Assembly (NCBI GenBank): GCA_003988855.1
Contig: QYAI01000001.1
Span: 496,001-560,000 of the forward strand
Reading direction: 5' to 3'
Origin: Arachnopeziza araneosa
Taxonomy: Eukaryota > Ascomycota > Leotiomycetes > Helotiales > Arachnopezizaceae
DNA length: 64,000 nt
Under the pieces are notes generated by a model that was not told where the DNA came from, did no database searches, and saw only the letters and a program-made list of their open reading frames with translations. Shown here piece after piece: positions 55,625 through 64,000 of this stretch. Both the position numbers and the translations under genes were made by a program. Each line of letters begins with the position of its first letter. Positions within the stretch are counted from its first letter, which is position 1.

Positions 55625-57660
55625 GTTTAAGAGTCTAAAATGAAGGAGGCGGCACTAGAATTTTTGTCAGCACATCCATTGATATAGTAGACTGAGCTCA
55701 TTTACTTACAGAAGACTAGAGAAAGGAAATTGCGCGTCCCAGTGTGGAGAAGATGATGATTCCAACAAATGTGTCGACAGCGTGCGTTTGCAAAGCTTGA
55801 GGAAATCTCTTGATCCGGATGTCTGGATTGAAATCGAGGAAATCGCGTCTTGATTTTGATTTCTTGTGAAGCCGGATGGTGTGAATAAGAAATTCCAAAA
55901 CGAGAAATCGACACCAGTTGACAGTTTAGCGAGGCAAAATATTGTTCTGTATTGGGACCACGGTCACCACAATAGCTACACTAGCTCCACTTGTAACAAT
56001 AACTTTGCTAGTATCTCCTGCTTGCTCATTATCTTCATTTGGATGTAATCGTAAAGTTCTAGCCCCTATTTTCTATCCAAGTAATAATTCTAAAAGCATA
56101 TCACGTTAGATTATTTTCTTGGTTTTCAGCTAGCGACTCACAAGAATGATCTTTTCCTTCGGACGTGTCGAGATACGAAATCTTGAATGGATTCTATATT
56201 CATTATTAGTTATCGAAAGAATTTTGTTCAAGAAGCTATTGACACACCTTCAAGAGTTCGCAGCGAAGTATGTAGCACTCATAGCTTTCTCTCTATAACA
56301 ACACTCGATGTGGTAGTGATGCTAGTTTGTATCTCATAAGGCTGCTCCAGCGTAAAGGAAGCAGTCTTCGTGATTAAGAGGGTACACGTCGAGTTGCTTT
56401 TGTTTAGATAGGAGACCAAAACCAGCAGGGTCTTGTAAAAGCAGATGAAGTAAAGTGAGATGATCTAGTTGCATAAAAGTGGCTCTACTTTCAAACCGCG
56501 TTGCTCAACACAGATGTGACAAAAATCTGTTGAAGGAAGTACCAAATTTGAAACGGTGCAGAGAAAGGGTGACCAAATAGCTCAAGGCGCTCCAGCTTCG
56601 ATCCATGGATGAATCGAGAAGTTTGTAATGGAACTTGAAACCTAACATAGAGGTCGAACTCGAGGTGTTGGATATCAATGCAGAGTAGGTCAATTCCTGT
56701 GACCACACTCTCAAGTTCTTGGCTGAAAAGATTCGGGAACAGCGTGAAGAATCTAGCCTTGAAATATGTTGATACCGCAAATAGCCATTGTGTGTGTGGC
56801 AAAGTGAAGTCGTCGATGACAGCACGTTAAACCAAAGGATGCTTCTTGTTAAGTTCCTCCTTGTCGAGACAATCGATGATATTCCAACTCGATCCAATAA
56901 ACAAACTTAAGGAGACAACGTAAGGAGAGGTTAATGAGACTCACATTTTCAAGATCATAATCTCTGTTCCTCCTCGGGCCTCGTCCACCGGGAGCAGCAA
57001 CAGAAGCATGCCGCTCCTCACTACCTCTGGCGGAACTGAGATCTGAGCCATTTGCTCCTCTTCCTCCACGCTTGGAGCCTGTTGCGGCTTTGGGTGTCTT
57101 TTGCTGAAGCATCTTCATTTGATTGTGTAGTTGCGATGCAAGCTCCTTGTTCTCGTCTGTGAATTTGCGTACACGGTCTTGGGGTACCCAATCGTCCCAC
57201 CTGTTATTAGTCACGTGGTTAGGAGAGTTCTTAATCTTGCGAGGGGGTTGTCGAGGCATAGTTTCGGATAACAAGGCAGTTAGAGAGATGATTGAAACAA
57301 TCTTTCCTGGTGAAAAATAGCTGAATAGAGAGATTGTTTTGCAGGCACATTACATGCACTGAGCGAGTCTCTTTGTGAACAGTCCTCTCTGGGGAAGGAG
57401 CCAGCCAAACTCTTATGGGAGGCAGGAATTTCACTCACTAGGTAGAATCTATTAGCTCAGTCTTAGTCAGGCGTCTCATGAGGGTCTCAAACCGTATTCT
57501 TCCATCCTTTGTAGTGGATTTTGTATTGCCAGGACGTATTATCGTCGGTTGGTCTGACATCTAGAATCTTCGCCTCGTACAACATTTCATGGTGGAAGCA
57601 TAGGACTCTCTCGTCCTTACTGTAGGGAGCACTCGCTGTAGTGGATTTTGAAGGTGCCAT
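53891..57660 (-). CDS. EAF3: Eaf3/MRG chromodomain protein of NuA4 and Rpd3S-type complexes
   Basis: Exons on the minus strand: 57493..57660, 56945..57199, 54275..54546, 54113..54228 and 53891..54066. They give 328 residues, the usual fungal length. Eaf3 binds methylated H3K36 through its chromodomain and recruits histone acetylase or deacetylase complexes. The chromodomain spans the first two exons (KIHYKGWKNT joined to WDDWVPQDRVRKF). A Gly/Arg-rich linker ends NRDYDLEN. The MRG domain starts EENFHAKPSIKL and contains DDWENVTKNQQLVP and CLGRILLYRFER. The join between exons 1 and 2 works only if a nested twin intron is removed. Intron 2 (54547-56944) is about 2.4 kb, far above the local norm, and contains other coding exons that read into the MRG exon. 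The 3' end of intron 2 has a CTAACGGAAAG acceptor. Confidence 0.87.
55625..56944. other. Remaining part of EAF3 intron 2
   Basis: About 1.3 kb between the EAF3 linker exon and the start of the embedded head. It must contain the promoter of any transcript starting at 55624. Two overlapping minus-strand frames (56491-56897) lack recognisable domains. I saw no terminal repeats or target-site duplication by eye. Confidence 0.45.
57200..57492 (-). other. Candidate stwintron (nested twin intron) in EAF3
   Basis: On the minus strand the outer intron starts with GTTTGA (57492) and runs to CTACCTA (57439). There its acceptor AG is split by an internal intron 57438-57201 with a GTGAGTG donor and an AATAACAG acceptor. 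Removing the internal intron joins A57439 to G57200 and recreates a TAG acceptor. The outer intron (55 nt) then joins ACG to TGG and gives the conserved chromodomain KNTWDDWV. Confidence 0.75.
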
Positions 57661-58076
57661 CAGGAGCCCCGAGTGAGGAATCTGCTCTAATGTGAAGTGA
57701 GTTCACTACTGTAAGTTGGTCGAGAAGTTGCAGCTTTCAGTGAGGATGAAACTGTCCATCCAAAAACGCCAGTCGATCGATAGCCGAGACGCGAAGCGCG
57801 TCTTCCCGCGATACCTTGGCGACACTGTATAACAAACAATCAACCTCGAGTCTCAGTGATGTGGGATTCTTAAACATTGTGTTTATCAATCTCAAGATCC
57901 TTTGATGTTAAAACCGCATTCAAACTTGCGACCATTTCACCATTCTTTATTGACCGAAATCAAATCAACATTTAAGACCTTTCGAAAGGATACAGATTTG
58001 CCTAGGAGAAAAAAACCTATCCTATTGAGTTCAACTAGGGAAAAACCACTGCAAACGCGCGGTTCCCCGATCCATA
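57661..58076. promoter_or_regulatory. Divergent promoter of EAF3 and CNL2/NKP2
   Basis: About 415 bases between two divergent start codons; no coding signal of its own. Confidence 0.55.
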
Positions 58077-58690
58077 ATGGCTCCCCCTCCAACAGAAGCG
58101 ACACTTCTCTCGACCTTTCTCCTTCCTCCAGCCCCACTTCCCGCCATCACATCGCAAAAGGCCTTCACCCAGCTCTTTCCACATACCCAACAATCTTCTC
58201 CGACTATCAAAGCACTGTACAGGGATCTCCAAGGCCAACGTGCCCGGGTCATTGACTCTGTAGGTAGGAACATCATTGTTGAGACTAAGCGTGGTCTCGC
58301 ACAGAAGAGAGCTGTAGTCAGAGCACGGAGAAATCAGGAACGAGAAGATCAAGATGATGAGGTGGATGTTGAAAGAGCAGTCAGTCATTCGATGACAAAT
58401 CTCGCATTCGCAAGGCTAATGGGTATCAGTTATTTGGGGCTTCTTCCAACCTCCCAACTTCTAAACCTCACTCATTGAAGTCAATTCTACCAGAGATGGA
58501 AAGCGCAGTGGACGATCTAGAGGATGAGATTCGCAGACTAGACGAAGAAGTCGAAGCTTTGATGGCGGAGGTAGGAGGCATAGTCGGGGCACTGAGCGAC
58601 CTTCGCTATGGACGCCTAGCAAACACAGAGCTACCAGAGCAGGTTCTCGAAGGACTCGGAAGACTGGATAGCTCGTGCGAGAAGAAATAA
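58077..58690 (+). CDS. NKP2: Cnl2/Nkp2 family kinetochore protein
   Basis: Two exons, 58077..58379 and 58430..58690, giving 187 residues. Nkp2 (fission yeast Cnl2) is a small helical component of the inner kinetochore that partners Nkp1 at the COMA complex. The start (ATLLSTFLLPPAPLPAITS) and the following FTQLFP and LYRDLQ...QRA blocks match the family. Then comes a basic KRGLAQKRAVVRARR helix, an acidic stretch, and a C-terminal coiled coil (LEDEIRRLDEEVEALMAEV). A second open frame covers exon 1 upstream of this start but lacks family similarity. CENP-Q, its complex partner in yeast (Okp1), lies about 8 kb away on the other strand. Confidence 0.87.
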
Positions 58691-58911
58691 GGCGAACGGA
58701 AGGTACGGCTTGTGTGAGTTGTTTTATACCAGGCGTTCAAGGAAGGTTGGAGGCTAGATACCCATTGATATTTGAAATTACTTGACTACTATATATCCAT
58801 CAAACCCTTTTGTGAACAAAAACCGCCTTGTCCCATTTCCCCGTGCCATCATTTTCCCATTGCCATTCCCCCCAAAAAAACATTCACCGTGAGATCACTG
58901 TTCCGAATTAG

Positions 58912-59771
58912 TTAATAAACGCCATCCCCTGGTGGAGCACCTACACGAGCTGGAGGTGCGGCAGCGGCCGGTCGAGGTTGTGTACCCAAGCCTCTACGGC
59001 CCCTAGGAATACTTTAGTAAGTGCACCTTTGAGAAAGAATGTAAAGACTTACATGATACTTCTGCTCAAGAACGATATGCCAATCATAAAAAACCAGCTA
59101 GGAACAACGCCGAAGAACCAGAAGACATAACCTAGAGGAACGGCAACACCATATTTGACGAGTGGACCATCGAATGGATGGAAATAACCTTCGTACAGTG
59201 GAGTCTCCTTCCATGATTTAGAACTGTGAAGATCGGTGAAGGTCTTAATAGTAGTGGTAGTACTATTCAAGCTCTGGATGTGAATGTCGACTGGCGCTGG
59301 TGGAGCTGAGATTTCGAGGATCCACAATGACGGTGGTCCAGCTCCCCAAGAGTTACAGAGGACAGGCTGCGCTTCGCAATTGAGGTATGCCAGGTGTGGT
59401 GCGGTAGGATTGACGCTCCACAATGCTGCTGTCTCGTTGAAAGCAATTTCGGTTTCTAGGCAGTGACCGAAGCAAGTCTTGTTTCCACCAGTGATGAATA
59501 CCCACCACTCCTCAGGTTTGGTGCTGCTAGCCTTGACACTGGAACGAATGGTATGCTCCCACTCATTGAGAGTAAGGACATTGAGGGTCTTGCCGCCGAT
59601 TTTGGCTGCTACTGCCTCGGGAGTATGCGCCACAGCTGGGTTTGGGAGGAAGGACTGAAGTTTTTCAAACCAGTACTGAGCTTGAGCTTTGACTTGCTCG
59701 ATAGGTGAATCTTGCTGTGCGGCAGCAGCAAGTAGTGGCAGCGCCAAGAGGGGAACAGCAGAGAAGCGCAT
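58912..59771 (-). CDS. Secretory-pathway membrane protein, thioredoxin-like region possible
   Basis: Two exons on the minus strand, 59053..59771 and 58912..59002, giving 269 residues from the ATG at 59771. The frame extends 40 residues upstream, but the inner ATG starts a clean signal peptide (RFSAVPLLALPLLAAAAQ). The lumenal part contains TLNEWEHTI, a WWVFITGG strand followed by CFGHC, and AYLNCEAQPVLCNSWG, an arrangement that recalls thioredoxin-fold proteins though without a classic CxxC site. N-glycosylation sites are present. A hydrophobic helix near residues 215-238 is followed by a short basic, Ala/Pro-rich tail. An ER membrane location is likely; function unknown. Confidence 0.7.
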
Positions 59772-60315
59772 GGTGTCTTGAGTTGTCTGTTGATGTGGTT
59801 GACAACGCCGGTCACAGTTGTGGTATGACACTTGGGCGCAGATTAGGTTGGCGATAAGGCTGGACAAGCTCTCGCAAGGAGCTACGAACAAATGTCAAGG
59901 AGAGACTGGAGTTTTAGTACAGGAGGAGCAAAAATTACAACGAAGTAATATTTGCAAATAGACAACAGACGGGTGATGAGGCCAGATGTTGGAAGAGATG
60001 TGAGGTGGAGAGAGATGATGGAAGGAGCTAGAGCAAGAGCAACAACAACAGCAAATTACGCCAACAGCCACCCGTCTTGAAAGCTTGGCGTCTCGAGATT
60101 ACCTCCGTGAGAAGCACTGGGCCGATTTAGGCTATTGCCAATCGGCGTAAATCTCCGCCCTGTACGCAGCTCTCAGAACAGCCCATCGGAAATCGGGCCT
60201 CGGAAAATCTTCACTTCCGCGTGTCAAGGCTTATCGATAGAAACGAACTTTTTTTCTGGCAGACACACTCGTCGAATTCCAAGCCAGGCGCAGAGAGCCA
60301 TACGCCCTCTTCAAG
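59772..60315. promoter_or_regulatory. Divergent promoter of the ER protein gene and RRP12
   Basis: About 540 bases between divergent starts, with short AG- and CAA-rich stretches near 59980-60060. No coding exon. Confidence 0.5.
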
Positions 60316-63300
60316 ATGTCCCTCGAAGAAAAGCTCGACAAGATCCGCTCGCCGAAGCTGCAGAATCAACATCAGGTATACCAGATAAGAAATTGCTCAG
60401 ACAGGTTTCTTGTGGAAAATTAAAATACTAATAAAAGCCAGACTCAAATTGTGTTGTCTGCTGTGGAAGACACTCTTAAAGACCAAAAAACAGAAACTTC
60501 ACCTGCGGGATATTTTGCAGCCCTTCTCGCCCTCCTACGACAAGCAATACCGAGTACCAATGTCAACAAAGAGCTCGCTACTGCTGTCGTTTACCTCCTC
60601 GATGTCATCACTCCATATACCCCGCAGCCTCTCCTTCGGTCAAAGTTCTCTCAGATCCTCACGAATATTGCTCCCGCATTGACACTCCCAGAAGCAGATG
60701 CGCCTCTGCTTAAACCTTCTATAGGATGTCTCGAATCATTATTGGTAGCCCAAGACTCGGCAGCATGGGAATTGGGACAAACACAGATTGGTCCTCGTCG
60801 CGCCCTTGCTGGCCTTTTGGCTCTGGCGGTTGATCATAGGCCGAAGATCAGGAAGCGGGCGCAGGAAGCAATCTTCAAAGTTCTGAAGAATCCTCCACCG
60901 AGCGTCACTGTTGATCACCCAGCCGCGGATATGTGCGCCGAGACAGCTCTTAAGAGTTTGAGTGATCTGGCGGCCAAATCAAACGAAGCAAAGAAACACA
61001 AGAAGGCTGGAGCACCCGAACATGAACCCGCACTAATTCATGCTTTGCAATTAGTCAAAACTGTTGCTGCAGCATCAAATGGGTGGCCTGTAAGAAAAAT
61101 CGAATCGCTGTGCGAGGTTCTTCTCAATATCTCAAGATCAGGTAATGAATATATGACAATGACGGCCTTTGAAGTTTTCGAAATCATTTTTGAGGGTATG
61201 GCAAGTGAGGAAACATCGTCAAAGCTCCCTCGACTCCTAGAAGTCATATCAGAGCTTCGACCTTCTCAAAATGATTCGCAATTGCTTCCACCCTGGATTG
61301 CTGTCCTTTCGAGAGGTTACGATGTCTCAGCGCAAATTGAACCAGAAGAGACCTTTCAGAGGCTACCTGAATTATTCGATTTGATTTCAGCATTCTTAGC
61401 ATCCTCATCGCATAATATTCGAGTCTCTGCATCGGAATGCATGATATCATTCATGGCAAATTGTGTTCCGGACTCCGCTCTCATAGATCCTTCAATTTAT
61501 GACGAGAAGATATTAGAAAAGCTGGCTCGTGCAGCTACCCAACTTCTTAGCGTGAAATATCAAGCTGCTTGGATGGAGACCTTCAGGGTTATTGCTGCTA
61601 TGTTTGACGCTTTGAGATGGCGAGCTGATCCTATATTGACCAATGTTGTGAAGATTGTTGATGAGCTCCGAGGGAACGACTCATTCAATGGCAAGAAAGA
61701 GGCTGATGAGGTTCTTGGAAAAGCTATCAGAGCTATGGGACCAGAAGCCGTCCTAAAAATAATTCCGTTGAACCTTACCACACAGAAAGCAGGACAACCT
61801 GGACGTGCCTGGCTGCTTCCTGTCTTGCGCGATTATGTCAGTAACACTTGCTTACGACATTTCAAAATCGAATTTATCCCTTTGAGCGAAGTAATGTTTC
61901 AAAGGGTTATTGACAATGGCGAAGCCGAGAAGACGATAGAGATCAAAATTTTTGAGACTCTTGTCCAGCAGATTTGGGCACTATTGCCAGGCTATTGCGA
62001 CCTACCCTTGGACCTTTCGGAGGCTTTTGATCAAGGATTTGCAGAACTAGTGTCAAATTTACTCTACAAGCAAGTGGAGCTGCGCTCTGTTCTATGCAGA
62101 GCATTACAAACCTTGGTCGAATCGAATAAAGCTATTATTGCGATCGAGACCGAAGAGGACCTTGTCTTACAAAGCCGTGTCTCGAAAGCTACTGCTCAAA
62201 AGAACGTAGATCACTTATCGAGTTTTTCCAACAACATGCTCGCGGTTCTTTTCAATGTCTACAGCCAGACCTTGCCGCAGTATAGAGGATACATCTTGCA
62301 ATGCATAAACTCGTATCTTAGCATAACTCCCTCAAAAGAGCTCATGGAGACTTTTGAAAGAGTAACTACCATGCTAGAAGCTTCTCTTACAGAAGCTAGT
62401 ACCCAGACTCAGGCAGAAAAACAGAAGCTTAAACAACAGAATGCAGCGGACAGGATGCCACCAACCAGTCATACTCTGATGGATTTGGTCATAACTATAT
62501 CAATTTATCTGCCCAGAGAAAGCTTTAGCACTCTATTCAATATCGCCTCAATCATTATCATCAAAGATGATGATCCTCAGTTGCAAAAGAAAGCATACAA
62601 ACTCATTCCCCGTCTCGCTGAATCTCCTATCGGACAGCAAGCATTACTAGAAAGAGGTACTGAGCTTCAACAACTCCTATTGAGTAGCGCAGAGAAAGCA
62701 TCTGCACCAGCAAAAAGGGATAGACTCACCGCCATCTCGACTCTTGTTCCATTCTTACCTAACGGCTCCCTCCACTTCATTCCTGGAATTCTGTCTGAAG
62801 TTGTCATATCTTGCAAGGAAACTAACGAAAAAGCCCGAACTGCAGCTTTTGACCTCCTCGTCCTCATGGGCGAAAAAATTGAAGAAGCAACTGGTGCGAT
62901 AATTGAAAACAAAAAAATTGCCCATATGCCGGACGATTCTCCAGCCGTTTCTGCCTCCTTGGAAGAATATTTTACTATGGTTAGCGCTGGTCTCGCTGGT
63001 AATTCGCCACATATGCAATCTGCCTGTATCACGGCCTTGACACGAATTCTTTACCACTTCCGTGAAAAGCTTCCGGCACAAACAGTTACCGAACTAGTAG
63101 AGACATTAGATCTTTTTCTTACCTCCAATAATCGCGAAATAGTGCGTAGTGTCCTTGGTTTTGTCAAAGTGTGTGTTATCAGCCTACCTACCGACCTCAT
63201 GCTACCTCGCCTTCCTTCTTTAGTTCCAAATCTTATGGTATGGAGCCACGAGCACAAAGCTCATTTCAAGGCCAAGGTCAAGCATATCCTTGAACGTATG

Positions 63301-64000
63301 GTGAAGAGATTTGGAGTCGATATTGTAAACAAGCACTGCCCAGAAGAAGACCGCAAACTTATTGCGAACATCCGCAAAGTCAAGGAACGAAATAAAAAAC
63401 ACAAAGATGCTGCCAAATTAGCAGGTGCAGATGGCAGTGATGATGAGGGCACGAAAGGAAAGAGGAGAGGCCGGTTTGAGAGCGAATATGACGAGGCTAT
63501 TTATAACAGTGATGACTCGTCTTCTGGATCCGACGTCTCGGACAATGAAGTTCTTGGGAGATCCAAAGCCAGTGCGAAGAAAGGAGGCAAAACTTATATC
63601 GTAGAAGACGAGGGTGAGCCGCTCGATCTTCTAGATCGTAGAGCGCTAGCGAGCATTTCATCAACGAAACCCCAAAAACAAAAGGTTCCGACCAAGACTA
63701 AAGCGAAGATGAACCTCGATGGCAAATTGCTACTTGGTGATGAGAGCGATGACGATGTAATGGTGCTTGATACGCTAGCTAGCGGTGAGAATAGAGAAGA
63801 TGAAGGTGGCGTGGGTGCATATGTGAAGGCGTTGAAAGGCAGAGATGCGGTTCAACGCGGCCGTGGTGGAAGATTAAAGTTTTCAAACAAGAAGAGCAAA
63901 GATGATGACGATGAGATGGACATAGACGAAGATGAGCTGAAAGAGGTGAAGAGTAGAATCAATGGCCACGGAAGAGGTGGGTTTAAAGGCGGTAGAGGAA
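60316..64000 (+). CDS. RRP12: Ribosome biogenesis HEAT-repeat protein Rrp12 (3' partial)
   Basis: Exon 1 is 60316..60375; exon 2 runs from 60442 off the right edge, so about 1206 residues are visible and the stop is missing. Rrp12 is a nucleolar HEAT-repeat protein needed for export and maturation of both ribosomal subunits. The sequence begins MSLEEKLDKIRS. It continues as helical repeats, with the conserved NUC173 region in the first half (GPRRALAGLLAL, HRPKIRKRAQEAIFKVL). It ends in a charged Lys/Arg/Asp/Ser tail with GRGGR-type motifs, as in other fungal Rrp12 proteins. The first intron is a typical 66 nt with a GTATAC donor and AAGCCAG acceptor. Confidence 0.92.

Noticed and set aside
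56491..56897. Two overlapping minus-strand frames inside EAF3 intron 2
   Set aside because: They overlap each other in different frames with no domain, and no splice links to the embedded head could be defended.
54547..56944. Transposon explanation for the long EAF3 intron
   Set aside because: No transposase, reverse transcriptase, terminal inverted repeats or obvious target-site duplication could be seen by eye, so a mobile element is not claimed.
57902..58255. 117-codon plus-strand frame starting before NKP2
   Set aside because: Overlaps NKP2 exon 1 in another frame; the NKP2 frame carries clear family similarity.
1..64000. tRNA, rRNA, CRISPR or a secondary-metabolite cluster
   Set aside because: No cloverleaf-like or rRNA sequence noticed, no spaced repeats, and no polyketide, peptide or terpene synthase genes. 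A tRNAscan run would be needed to exclude a tRNA firmly.

Overview
The window is nuclear DNA of a filamentous ascomycete. Genes are dense and have many short GT-AG introns of about 40 to 80 nt with CTAAC-like branch points. The gene families are typical of filamentous fungi: HET domain, RTA1, GH28 pectinase, SPO22/ZIP4, an AcuM-type zinc cluster regulator and a Mug190-like C2 protein. From recalled protein similarity I lean towards Leotiomycetes (Helotiales), but that is inference. I saw no rRNA, tRNA, transposon or CRISPR. All exon models were read by eye from splice signals, reading phase and family conservation.

Layout. 1-18 kb: a RasGEF with an N-terminal Ras-like domain (5' end outside the window), an RTA1 membrane protein (-), GET2 (+), homocitrate synthase (-), a HET-domain gene (+), an unknown gene (+) and GlcNAc-6-phosphate deacetylase (-). 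18-30 kb: a Mug190/tricalbin-like lipid-transfer protein (+), an F-box protein (+), COX11 (-), a cupin (+), an unidentified membrane protein (-) and a disordered protein (-). 30-42 kb: a 2.3 kb stretch without a convincing gene, DNA polymerase iota (+), an Ino4-like bHLH factor (-), a microsatellite-rich divergent promoter, a TMEM135-like membrane protein (+) and a secreted endopolygalacturonase (+). 42-64 kb: SPO22/ZIP4 (-), an AcuM/Rds2-like gluconeogenesis regulator (-), CENP-Q (-), SEC6 (-), MRPL33 (+), EAF3 (-), CNL2/NKP2 (+), a secretory-pathway membrane protein (-) and the 5' part of RRP12 (+).

There is no biosynthetic operon or cluster. The genes are mostly housekeeping: ER tail-anchor insertion, lysine synthesis, cytochrome oxidase assembly, exocytosis, chromatin, kinetochore, meiosis and ribosome biogenesis. 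A few environment-facing genes lie among them.

The most unusual locus is EAF3 (53891-57660). Its first intron reads as a nested twin intron (stwintron), with an internal intron splitting the acceptor AG of the outer intron. Its second intron is about 2.4 kb and holds a second start region whose coding exons run in frame into the MRG domain, so the locus could encode two proteins with different N-termini. Other notable points are two GC-AG introns, very small coding exons (12, 18 and 23 nt), a CENP-Q gene whose first coding exon is only ATG, and a ZIP4 gene with an in-frame stop or ultra-short intron plus an apparent one-base frameshift.
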